From NCBI GenBank assembly GCA_027061805.1, contig JAMOWA010000064.1, positions 1 to 64,000 of the forward strand: a DNA stretch of 64,000 nt, in the 5' to 3' direction. This stretch comes from Thermoanaerobaculia bacterium. Lineage in GTDB: Bacteria; Acidobacteriota; Thermoanaerobaculia; Thermoanaerobaculales; Sulfomarinibacteraceae. The first letter of the stretch is position 1; each line of letters starts with the position of its first letter. Positions 43,280-50,885 of the stretch are shown here, piece after piece. Below the pieces are notes generated by a model. It was not told the origin of the DNA and searched no databases. It saw only the letters and a list, made by a program, of their open reading frames with translations. The translations under genes were made by a program, and so were the position numbers.

Positions 43280-43523
43280 GGCATCACCGGAGGCAGACTC
43301 CCACCGCGTGCGGCCGGAGGGGCGCCGCGGGCACCGCCGCCACCGGTGCCGGTGCGGCGCCAGGATCGGGGGTGAGGCTCACTCACAGCTGTTCGACGGA
43401 GAAACGGGGAGCGCGCCCGGGCCGACGACGCCCGCACACTCCCTGGAGTCCGGAGGGATCCGACCCGCCATAACGGCAGCATTGTAGCAGGAAGACCCCC
43501 GGAACCCCACCGGAAGGCATCCC
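43280..43523 (-). promoter_or_regulatory. phoH leader region with TACAAT and a possible 30-codon leader ORF
   Basis: A minus-strand TACAAT (43481-43486) lies about 200 nt before phoH. Nine nucleotides after it an ATG opens a 30-codon frame (43379-43471, MAGRIPPDSRE...). Whether it is translated is unknown. No other gene is seen in this gap. Confidence 0.3.
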
Positions 43524-44069
43524 TCAGCCCCCGCCACCGGCAGCTCCCCATGGAATGTCGGCGGCTCCGGAGCGCTGGTTGAGCAGCCTGGCCAGCAGGA
43601 AGAGGGCATCGGAGAGACGGTTCAGGTAGGCGAGGATGCCCTCGGGCACCGCCTCTCCACCGAGGGCCACCACCCTCCGCTCCGCCCTGCGGCAGACACA
43701 CCGGGCGAGATGGGCCAGGGCCGCCTGCCGCGTGCCCCCGGGGAGGATGAAGGTGGTCAGGGCCGGAAGCTCCGCCTCCATCCCATCGATCCAGGCCTCC
43801 AGCGGCTCCACCGCCCAGGCTTCCGGCCCGCCGGGCAGCTTCCCCCGGGGGTCGGCCAGGGCCGCCCCGAGCCCGAAGAGCGCCCCCTGGATCTCCCGCA
43901 GCCGCTCCCCGATGTCTCCGGGGAGGTCCTCCGCCGCCAGGAGCCCCAGGAGGGCGTCGAGCTCGTCCACGGTGCCGTAGGCCTCCACCCTGGGGTGGTC
44001 CTTGGGAACCCTCCCCCCCGAGATCAGCCCCGTCTCGCCCCCGTCGCCCGTCTTCGTGGAGATCTTCAC
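43524..44069 (-). CDS. Cob(I)yrinic acid a,c-diamide adenosyltransferase (PduO type)
   Basis: Adenosylates cobalamin to coenzyme B12. It is 181 aa. The N-terminal STKTGDGGETGLISGGRV is the ATP-binding signature, followed by VEAYGTVDELDALLG, TTFILPGGT and RRAERRVVAL, and ending in YLNRLSDALFLLAR. It starts at a GTG (44069) exactly 6 nt after a TATGAT, with no ribosome-binding site; the longer track frame is upstream DNA. It lies divergent from the secreted nuclease. No other cobalamin gene is in the window. Confidence 0.93.
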   Translation of the reverse strand: MKISTKTGDGGETGLISGGRVPKDHPRVEAYGTVDELDALLGLLAAEDLPGDIGERLREIQGALFGLGAALADPRGKLPGGPEAWAVEPLEAWIDGMEAELPALTTFILPGGTRQAALAHLARCVCRRAERRVVALGGEAVPEGILAYLNRLSDALFLLARLLNQRSGAADIPWGAAGGGG

Positions 44070-44075
44070 GGGGAC

Positions 44076-44081
44076 ATCATA
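44076..44081 (-). promoter_or_regulatory. Candidate leaderless -10 for the adenosyltransferase gene
   Basis: TATGAT on the minus strand, exactly 6 nt (GTCCCC) before the GTG start codon. Confidence 0.55.
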
Positions 44082-44170
44082 GCCCACCACCGTGTCGCAG
44101 CGGGGAACCTCCCCCGACCCCTGAGTGGCCGGACACTCCCCCAGGGTGTGGAGGCTCCCGGCCTTCACGC

Positions 44171-44176
44171 TATGAT
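44171..44176 (+). promoter_or_regulatory. Candidate leaderless -10 for the secreted nuclease gene
   Basis: TATGAT exactly 6 nt (GCTCCC) before the ATG. It forms a divergent pair with the adenosyltransferase promoter 90 bp away. Confidence 0.55.
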
Positions 44177-44182
44177 GCTCCC

Positions 44183-46033
44183 ATGACGGCGCGGTCTCCC
44201 GTGGCATCCTTCGTGATGGCAGCCCTGGTCCTCCTCCCCGCGATCACGTCAGGAGCGGTGGAGATCTGGGAGATCCAGGGCAGCGGAACCGGCTCGCCCC
44301 TGGAGGGGCAGGTGGTCACCACCTCCTCCAACCTGGTGACCGCCACGGGACGCTCCGGGTTCTTCATCCTGACGCCGCCGGAGCGCTCCGACGGTGACCC
44401 GCGCACCTCCGATGGGATCCACGTCTACACCGGTGGCGCGCCGGGGGTGGCCGTGGGCGACCTGGTGGACGTGACGGGAACGGTCTCGGAGTACCACGGC
44501 ATGACCGAGATCGCCGGCTCCCCCACCGTCACGGTGCTCTCCCACGGCAACGCCCTCCCCGACCCGGTGGACCTGGACGCCAGCGATCCCTCGCCGGACG
44601 ACCCGCCCCCGGAGAACGTCCTGGAGCGGTACGAGGGGATGGTGGTCCGGATCCTCTCGGGGACGGTGACCGGCCCCGCCGAGGACTCCGGCCTCTTCTG
44701 GGCCGTGGCCCGCGACGGGAGGGCCTTCCGTGAGCCCGGGATCCCGTGGCCGGGGGTGGAGGGGCTCCCCGTGTGGGACGGCAACCCCGAGGTGCTCCAG
44801 GCGGACCCCTGGGGTCTCGCCTCGCCACCGGCCACGCCGCCCACGGCCCCGGCCGCCGGCCGGCACGTCACGCTGCTCCGGGGCCCCCTGGTCTACACCT
44901 GGGGACGGTACCGGGTCTGGGTCACGGACCTCGCGGTGGAGGACGGCGGAACGCCCACCACCGGACCCGTCCGGCCCCGCCGGCCCGGCGAGATCACCGT
45001 GGCCACCCAGAACCTCTGGCGGCTCGTGGACGGGGACGACGACCCCGACACGTACGACGACCCTCCGGTCTCCCTCACCCTGGAGCAGCGGCTCGCCAAG
45101 GACTCGCTGTGGATCCGGGAGGTCCTCGGCGCCCCCGACGTCCTGGCGGTGCAGGAGGTCGAGAACCTGGCAACCCTGGAGGCCCTGGCCGCCAGGATCG
45201 CCGACGACGACCCCTCCGTCCGGTACACGGCATGGCTGCTCGAGGGCAACGACCCCGGGGGTATCGACATCGGGTTCCTGACCCGGGAGAGCTTCCAGGT
45301 GGACTCGCTGATACAGCTGGGGGCTGACGAGCCGTTCCCGTTCGACGGCCGGGACTCCACCCTGTGGGACCGTCCGCCCCTCCTGCTCCGGGGGCGCGCC
45401 ACGGGCAACGGCGAGCCCTTCCCTCTGGTGCTCCTGGCCGTCCACCTCCGCTCCATGGGGGGGATCGACGGGGACAACGCCGCCTTCGTGCGCGAGAAAC
45501 GGCACCGGCAGGCCGTCTGGCTCTCCGAGGCCGTCCAGCAGATCCAGGAGGCCGACCCGGGGGTCCGGCTGGTGGTCCTCGGTGATTTCAACGCCTTCCA
45601 GTTCACCGACGGATGGGTGGACGTGATGGGACAGGTGACGGGCTCGCCCGATCCGCTCGGAGCCCTGCTCCCCGCCACCGACCAGGTGGAGCCCGACCTC
45701 AGGAACCAGGTCCTCACGGTGGACGCCGACAGGCGCCACTCCTTCGTTCACGAGGGATCGGCCCAGGTCCTGGACCATGTGCTCACCTCGGCGGCGCTGG
45801 ACCCGTGGGTCCGGGGGGCGGCCTTCGGCCGCGGCAACGCCGACGCCCCGCGGGCGCTCGCGGAGGTGCCCGGCACGGCGGAACGCTGCTCCGACCACGA
45901 CGGGCTGGTGCTCTACCTCATGACCGATGCCGACGGTGACGGCGTTCCCGACGACCGGGAGACCCGTCCGGTGCTGCGGCCCCGGCGGCGCCTCGTCCCC
46001 ACCGGTTCCGCTCCGCTCCCGTCCCGGCGGTGA
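44183..46033 (+). CDS. Secreted endonuclease/exonuclease/phosphatase-family nuclease
   Basis: A 616-aa extracytoplasmic protein. After a signal peptide (ASFVMAALVLLPAITSGA) comes an OB-like domain of the type found in ExeM/NucH nucleases (about residues 25-250). The EEP catalytic domain follows: TVATQNLWRL, DVLAVQEVENLATL, LLAVHLRS, VVLGDFNAF, LDHVLTS and CSDHDGLVLYL, which supply the Asn, Glu, Asp/Asn and His residues. The C-terminus has a calcium-loop DADGDGVPDD and a basic tail. It probably degrades extracellular DNA for nutrients or biofilm remodelling. Confidence 0.9.
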   Translation: MTARSPVASFVMAALVLLPAITSGAVEIWEIQGSGTGSPLEGQVVTTSSNLVTATGRSGFFILTPPERSDGDPRTSDGIHVYTGGAPGVAVGDLVDVTGTVSEYHGMTEIAGSPTVTVLSHGNALPDPVDLDASDPSPDDPPPENVLERYEGMVVRILSGTVTGPAEDSGLFWAVARDGRAFREPGIPWPGVEGLPVWDGNPEVLQADPWGLASPPATPPTAPAAGRHVTLLRGPLVYTWGRYRVWVTDLAVEDGGTPTTGPVRPRRPGEITVATQNLWRLVDGDDDPDTYDDPPVSLTLEQRLAKDSLWIREVLGAPDVLAVQEVENLATLEALAARIADDDPSVRYTAWLLEGNDPGGIDIGFLTRESFQVDSLIQLGADEPFPFDGRDSTLWDRPPLLLRGRATGNGEPFPLVLLAVHLRSMGGIDGDNAAFVREKRHRQAVWLSEAVQQIQEADPGVRLVVLGDFNAFQFTDGWVDVMGQVTGSPDPLGALLPATDQVEPDLRNQVLTVDADRRHSFVHEGSAQVLDHVLTSAALDPWVRGAAFGRGNADAPRALAEVPGTAERCSDHDGLVLYLMTDADGDGVPDDRETRPVLRPRRRLVPTGSAPLPSRR

Positions 46034-46070
46034 GGAAGGCATCTGCGACCGGCACCCACCGCTTCCAACG

Positions 46071-46103
46071 GTTGACACCTGCCGTCAACAGGAGTTGACA
46101 CCT
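46071..46103 (+). promoter_or_regulatory. Candidate enhancer: repeated GTTGACACCT sites
   Basis: GTTGACACCT occurs at 46071-46080 and 46094-46103, with an inverted half-site GTCAAC at 46084-46089. The cluster lies roughly 75-105 bp upstream of the sigma-54 promoter, a suitable distance for binding an enhancer-binding protein such as the one encoded next door. Confidence 0.45.
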
Positions 46104-46175
46104 CGGGGAGTCCTCCGTCACCCGGAGAGACCGGAAGCTCTCTTCCGACCACGACTTGGGAGATCGGCGTGTTCC

Positions 46176-46191
46176 TGGTACGGGACTTGCT
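46176..46191 (+). promoter_or_regulatory. Sigma-54 promoter
   Basis: TGGTACG-GGAC-TTGCT matches the sigma-54 -24/-12 consensus, with the GG and GC elements separated by the required 10 nt. It lies about 55 nt upstream of the GTG of the next gene. Confidence 0.8.
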
Positions 46192-46244
46192 TTTCCCCGG
46201 TGCAGCCGTTGACCCGAAGATCGAGGAGGGAGGTTCCGGAGCTC

Positions 46245-46856
46245 GTGAGGAACGCAGGTGATCGCCGACCGCGGCCACCGGCCGAGGGAGCGTTCGCGGA
46301 GGCGCTGGGAGCGGGGCACAACCTCCTGGGACGACTCGGCTGTCCGGTCGTACCGGCAGGCGGGCGGCTCTCGTCCGTCGTTCTCCCGGCACGGACCTTC
46401 TCGCTCCTCGTCCTCGGAATCCCCATCCCGGTCTTCGGCTCCGCGGGCCGGAACAGCCCGGAGCTGCAACGGATGGCTGTCGAGCGGCTGAACGCCATCG
46501 TCCGGGATGAGCTCGAGAACGGCCACCGGGCGGCGCTTCACTCCTTCGCGCAGTGCTTCTGCGGGGTGGAGGCCGACTGCGTGATCCGCTGGTTCCCGGG
46601 GTTCGGCCGGCGGATCGGCAACCGCCGCCCCCCCCTCCTTGGAATTCAGCTCGTGACCCTCCACCCCTTCTCGACCCGCGAGATGGAGGACTGGCCGGAG
46701 GCCCCCCCCGAGGTCGTCCGCTGTGTCGCCCATATCGACGGCGCTCTTCCCGAACTGTTCCAGGAGCTGGACCACATTCTGGAACGGCAGGTTGAAATCC
46801 TCGGCCCCATGGCCGGGTCCGGTGTGTCCGGCTGGCAAGAACGACACGCTCTGTGA
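46245..46856 (+). CDS. Unknown protein under sigma-54 control
   Basis: A 203-aa protein that I do not recognise. It has no signal peptide; the middle has a hydrophobic stretch (TFSLLVLGIPIPVFG, about residues 50-65), then a Cys-rich segment FAQCFCGVEADCVIRWFPG and a C-terminal helix VAHIDGALPELFQELDHILER. The track's longer frame overlaps the nuclease gene. The GTG at 46245 is the first good start after the sigma-54 promoter, with GGAG just upstream. It is followed by a strong terminator and converges on an FHA-type sigma-54 activator gene. Confidence 0.7.
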   Translation: MRNAGDRRPRPPAEGAFAEALGAGHNLLGRLGCPVVPAGGRLSSVVLPARTFSLLVLGIPIPVFGSAGRNSPELQRMAVERLNAIVRDELENGHRAALHSFAQCFCGVEADCVIRWFPGFGRRIGNRRPPLLGIQLVTLHPFSTREMEDWPEAPPEVVRCVAHIDGALPELFQELDHILERQVEILGPMAGSGVSGWQERHAL

Positions 46857-46878
46857 CACGACCCTCCATCCTCATTTC

Positions 46879-46926
46879 GTGGCTGCGAGCCCGTCCTCCC
46901 TCACACTCGCAGCCACACTTTTTGTT
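46879..46926 (+). terminator. Strong intrinsic terminator
   Basis: A perfect 11-bp stem GTGGCTGCGAG/CTCGCAGCCAC with a 16-nt loop is followed by a TTTTT run (46919-46923). It is oriented to stop the sigma-54-driven gene. Confidence 0.88.
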
Positions 46927-46984
46927 TACAGATACCCTGGCGGGCAACGCCACCCTGGGGCGGTCCGCCCCGGATGGTCCGGCC

Positions 46985-48793
46985 TCAGGAGATTCCCAGC
47001 TTCCGCATCTTCTTGTAGAGCCCGGCCCTGCTGAGACCCAGCCGTTCTGCGGCACGGGTCTGGTTGCCGCCACAGGCCTCGAGAGCCCTGCGGATCAGCT
47101 CCCGCTCCACGGCCCCGCGTGCCTCCGCGAGGGACAGGTTGGCGAGAGCCTCGATATCGAACCGCTCCCTTGCCATCGCCCCTCCCGTGAGCTCCGGTGA
47201 GAGATGGTCCACGTCGATGATCGCTCCCGGCGTGACCGCCGCAACTGCCCGGACGAGCTCGCTCCTGAGCTCGCGGACGTTGCCCGGCCACTCGTAGTCC
47301 ATGAGCACCTGGAGAGCCCGGACCGAGACACCGTTGATGTGCCGCTCCATCCGCCGCGCCGCACGGTCCAGGAACTCGTTGACCAGGACCGGGATGTCCT
47401 GGCGCCGCTCCCTCAGGGGAGGGACGTGGATGTGAAAGACATGGAGCCGGTAGAAAAGATCGGCCCGGAAGAGCCCCCGCTTCACGTCCTCGCGGATGCT
47501 CCGGTTGGTGGCGGAGATCACCCGGACGTCGCAGTGCACGGGCACGTCCTCACCCACCCTGTAGAGCTCACCCTCTTCCAGGACCCGGAGAAGCTTGGCC
47601 TGAAGCGGCGGGGGCAGATCCCCGATCTCGTCGAGGAAGAGGGTCCCTCCCTCGGCGGACTGGAACCTTCCCGGACGCGGGTCCACACCGGTGGCGGCGC
47701 CGGAGGCCACCCCGAACAGCTCGGCCTCCATGAGGTCGGGGGGGATGGCCGCACAGTTCACTGCCACGAAAGGACCGGAGCTCCGGGGTGAGAGGGCGTG
47801 GATGGCCCTGGCGAACAGCTCCTTGCCCGTGCCGCTCTCTCCGGTGATCATCACCGGCTCCTCCAGCCGGGCATACTCCGCCGCGACCTTCTTGCACTCC
47901 TGGATGGCGGCCGAGACACCCAGGATCTCCTCCATGGCATTCCCGGGCTCCGTGAGCACCACCGCCCCGCCAGAGGGGTGGGGAAGACCCATGGAATCGG
48001 CGGAGAGGACCACGCCCACCGCGGCCAGGATGGCCCTGAGATCGGCCACCGCCGGGGCACGCTCACCCGCCATCACGACGAGCTCGCACCCCTCTCCCAC
48101 CCCACCCGCCAGGTACACCCTCTCCCCGAGCGTCACCTGGCGGACCTTCCGGTCCCGGGCTCCGCCCTCTCCACCGGCCCCGTCAAGGATGCCAGACAGG
48201 ATGCCGGGATCGGTGAAGAGCCCTCCCGAATCCCCGGCGCTCGCCACGAGCGCGGCGTCGCCCCCGGGCTCGCGGTAGACCAGGAAGGCTCCCAGGAACC
48301 CGAAACGTCCCACCACCCGCATCAGCAGCTCACCGGCACCACCCTCCCGGATCGAGGCGGCCAGGTCCTCCAGGAGACCCACCATGTCCTCGACACCCGG
48401 CTCCTTGAGGTACTGGTGGGTCTCCCTGCTGTCCCGGTCCCGGCCCTCGACCCGGCTCGTGGGCTGGATCTCGGGGGCCACCGCGAACGTTCCCGAGGAG
48501 ACCTCGACCACGGTGAGCAGGGCGGACGACAGCCGGACCTCGTCACCGCACCGGAACTCGCAGGAGCTGATGCGGGTCCCGTTGACAAAGGTTCCGTTCT
48601 TGCTGTCCAGGTCCGTGATGTGGAACGAGTGCTCTCCCACGGAGATCACGGCATGGTTCCGCGAGACATCTTTCTGCGGGATGACGATGTCTGCGGAGCC
48701 CCTGGAGCCCAGGCGATAGCTCATGCCACGCCGGAGCTCGAACCGCTGCTCTCCCAGGTCGGGATGGATGTACAACAGGATGTACCTGGCCAC
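46985..48793 (-). CDS. FHA-domain sigma-54-type enhancer-binding protein
   Basis: A 602-aa regulator. Residues 1-95 form an FHA domain (YRLGSRGSADIVIP, KDVSRNHAVIS, LDSKNGTFVNG). A GAF-like middle region follows, then an AAA+ domain with Walker A GESGTGKELFARAIH near residue 320 and Walker B GGTLFLDEIGDLP. It ends in a Fis-type helix-turn-helix (NQTRAAERLGLSRAGLYKKM). The sigma-54 contact loop GAFTGA is altered to GAATGV, so its mode of activation may differ. The GTG start has GGAGG 5 nt upstream. It is a likely activator of the adjacent sigma-54 promoter. Confidence 0.9.
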   Translation of the reverse strand: MARYILLYIHPDLGEQRFELRRGMSYRLGSRGSADIVIPQKDVSRNHAVISVGEHSFHITDLDSKNGTFVNGTRISSCEFRCGDEVRLSSALLTVVEVSSGTFAVAPEIQPTSRVEGRDRDSRETHQYLKEPGVEDMVGLLEDLAASIREGGAGELLMRVVGRFGFLGAFLVYREPGGDAALVASAGDSGGLFTDPGILSGILDGAGGEGGARDRKVRQVTLGERVYLAGGVGEGCELVVMAGERAPAVADLRAILAAVGVVLSADSMGLPHPSGGAVVLTEPGNAMEEILGVSAAIQECKKVAAEYARLEEPVMITGESGTGKELFARAIHALSPRSSGPFVAVNCAAIPPDLMEAELFGVASGAATGVDPRPGRFQSAEGGTLFLDEIGDLPPPLQAKLLRVLEEGELYRVGEDVPVHCDVRVISATNRSIREDVKRGLFRADLFYRLHVFHIHVPPLRERRQDIPVLVNEFLDRAARRMERHINGVSVRALQVLMDYEWPGNVRELRSELVRAVAAVTPGAIIDVDHLSPELTGGAMARERFDIEALANLSLAEARGAVERELIRRALEACGGNQTRAAERLGLSRAGLYKKMRKLGIS

Positions 48794-48844
48794 TGTATCC
48801 TCCCCCTGACCGGTGTGCCATCCGCAAGCACGGCCCCGGTCTCC

Positions 48845-49525
48845 TCACACGACAGCACCTCCCAGCGTCACCATGTACCCCGAGAGCGACCCCGGCACGA
48901 ACCTGACGTTCAGCCGCTGGCCCGCATGGCGGACCTCCACCATGGCAGCATCGTCGCTCACCGTGTGGAAGCTCCGGCTCGCCCTGCGGAGGAGCCCGGA
49001 TCGCAGGAATCGCGAGACCTCGCCCAGGTGCTCCATGTGCTCCAGCAGCATCACCACGCGAAGCGGCCGGTCCAGGTTCGTGATCACCTCGAAGATGACC
49101 TCGTCGAACACGTCGGCCATCTCCTGGACCTCCAGTCCGGACATCTTCCAGAGGCCCAGCGGCTCCGTGGCCACCACCCGTGATCCTCTCCGGAGGGCGT
49201 CAGTCAGGATGCTCACCAGGCTCCGCCGCACATCGCCCGGCCGGCAGCTGGGGCTGAGGGAAAGATCGTGGACCACCGCCTGGTAGATCCACCGGGGACC
49301 CTCGTCCGGCGACCTCCACACCCGATACCGTCCCAGCGCCATGGGCAGCTCGGTGGCGGCGGTCTCCAGGGCCTCCTCCGAGTCGCGGACCTCCTCCAGG
49401 TCCAGCACGCTCGAGGGGCTCATCACGAGGTTCCGGTCCTCCTGAAGGATCAGGGCGTCCGGAACCAGCCGCGTCTCGAGGGCGTCCTTGAGGTCGAGAT
49501 CGAGGCGGAGCGTGGCGCGTTCCAC
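48845..49525 (-). CDS. Unknown protein, possibly macro-domain-like
   Basis: A 226-aa protein without signal peptide or membrane helices. Residues 80-150 (RWIYQAVVHDLSL ... ILTDALRRGSRVVATEPLGLW) resemble the later half of a macro domain, where ADP-ribose is bound, but the N-terminal glycine-rich loops are not evident, so this is tentative. The C-terminal half has no recognised motif. It starts at a GTG exactly 6 nt after TAGACT. It lies between a ClpX-like gene and the FHA regulator on the same strand, suggesting a functional unit. Confidence 0.55.
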   Translation of the reverse strand: MERATLRLDLDLKDALETRLVPDALILQEDRNLVMSPSSVLDLEEVRDSEEALETAATELPMALGRYRVWRSPDEGPRWIYQAVVHDLSLSPSCRPGDVRRSLVSILTDALRRGSRVVATEPLGLWKMSGLEVQEMADVFDEVIFEVITNLDRPLRVVMLLEHMEHLGEVSRFLRSGLLRRASRSFHTVSDDAAMVEVRHAGQRLNVRFVPGSLSGYMVTLGGAVV

Positions 49526-49531
49526 CGACCC

Positions 49532-49537
49532 AGTCTA
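49532..49537 (-). promoter_or_regulatory. Candidate leaderless -10 for the macro-like gene
   Basis: TAGACT on the minus strand with exactly 6 nt (GGGTCG) before the GTG at 49525. There is no ribosome-binding site. Confidence 0.45.
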
Positions 49538-49567
49538 CAACGGTCCGGTGACGGGGGTGGCCCGGTG

Positions 49568-50734
49568 CTACCGTGCCGCGTCCAGGCCGAGCCGCCGCCG
49601 GACGAGATCCGCGCTGACCACCAGGCGGTACTGCCCCTCCCCGGTCTCCTCGAGCCCCTCGTACCGCCACGGGTCGAACTCCAGGCGGTTGATGATCTTC
49701 CCGAAGATCGTCCGCAGCGCCCTCGCCCCCGTCCGGGTGTGCTTCTCGGCCTTCTCCGCGATGAGCGAGGCGGCAAGGTCGTCGATCTCGAGGGAGATGT
49801 TGAGCACCTCGAAGTACCGGCGGGACCGCACGAACGGCGAGTCCACGGACCTGATCAGGATCTCCTTGAGAACCTCCACCGAGAGGTCCTGGAGCAACAC
49901 GATGTTGTCGAACCGGGCCAGGAACTGCGGGACCATCCCGTAGGTGAACAGGTCCTCGTCCCTGAGGAAGTCGCCCAGGGAGAACCGCTGCTCGATCCTG
50001 ACATCTCCGTCCGCAGTCCGGATGGCGTGGGACTTGAGCTTCTCGCCGCTCCCGGGCCTGGTCACCCGGAGGTACACCTGGTCGTAGAGCCCCTCGAAGG
50101 CACCACCGCAGATGAACATCATGCCCCTGGTGTCCACATCGAGCGTGATCTCGCGCTCCTCGCCGTCCACCACGGCGTGGGTCCGGTACGCGACCTTCTC
50201 CCCCTCCATGAGCGTCAGAAGCCCCTGCTGGAGCACCACCCCGATGGCGTTGGGTTTCCCGGCCACCACGGACGACATCTTGTCGACCTCGTCGATGCAG
50301 ACCGTGGCCCGCTCCATGGCGGCCTTCAGCTCCTCGGCCGTGGCCCGCGGACCGAGGATGGCCCGGGCCCGCTGCTCCGCCGCGGTGAGGAGGCGGTCGG
50401 GACGGAACTCCATGCGGTCCGAGTCCACCAGGAGGTTGGCGTTGATGATGGTCATGGCACGGAACGGTCGGTACTCGGGAACATCGTGGTAGAGCCGCTG
50501 GATGTTGTTCATGATGGTGGTCTTGCCGGTACCCGAGTTGCCGATGAGAAGCAGGTTGCCCGGCACCTTGCCGGTCACGTGCTTGAAGATCGCCACGGCC
50601 ACGAAGCGGAGCGCCGCGTCCTGTCCCAGGACACCCCGCCGGAGCTCCCCGAAGATCTCCTTCGGGGAGATCTCGGTCAGGGACCGGAGATCGCCATCGG
50701 TTCCGGAGTCCGGATCCACCGTGCTGTCCTTCAT
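49568..50734 (-). CDS. ClpX-like AAA+ ATPase lacking the zinc domain
   Basis: A 388-aa AAA+ protein closest to ClpX. Walker A is IGNSGTGKTT, Walker B is CIDEVDKMSS, and the sensor-like MFICGGAFEGLYDQV and C-terminal TGARALRTIFGKIINRLEF match ClpX signatures. It lacks the N-terminal Cys4 zinc-binding domain, and I see no clear IGF/LGF loop for ClpP docking, so it may unfold or remodel proteins without ClpP. The ATG at 50734 is preceded by GGGGG. Its downstream neighbours are the macro-like protein and the FHA regulator. Confidence 0.82.
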   Translation of the reverse strand: MKDSTVDPDSGTDGDLRSLTEISPKEIFGELRRGVLGQDAALRFVAVAIFKHVTGKVPGNLLLIGNSGTGKTTIMNNIQRLYHDVPEYRPFRAMTIINANLLVDSDRMEFRPDRLLTAAEQRARAILGPRATAEELKAAMERATVCIDEVDKMSSVVAGKPNAIGVVLQQGLLTLMEGEKVAYRTHAVVDGEEREITLDVDTRGMMFICGGAFEGLYDQVYLRVTRPGSGEKLKSHAIRTADGDVRIEQRFSLGDFLRDEDLFTYGMVPQFLARFDNIVLLQDLSVEVLKEILIRSVDSPFVRSRRYFEVLNISLEIDDLAASLIAEKAEKHTRTGARALRTIFGKIINRLEFDPWRYEGLEETGEGQYRLVVSADLVRRRLGLDAAR

Positions 50735-50885
50735 GCTCGTTCCCCCATGCCCCGGACACCCCCGCTGGGTACCACGGTGACTCCATCGATGCTCACCGAT
50801 CGGCCGCACCCGGCCGGCCGGAGAGTGGTCCGACGGGAACCCCGCCCAGGTCTCCAGGCTCCAGGGGTCGATGGAGGCTCGAGCA

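Noticed and set aside
45927-46244. N-terminal extension of the sigma-54-driven gene
   Set aside because: It overlaps the nuclease 3' end and precedes the sigma-54 promoter, so it would not be on the transcript.
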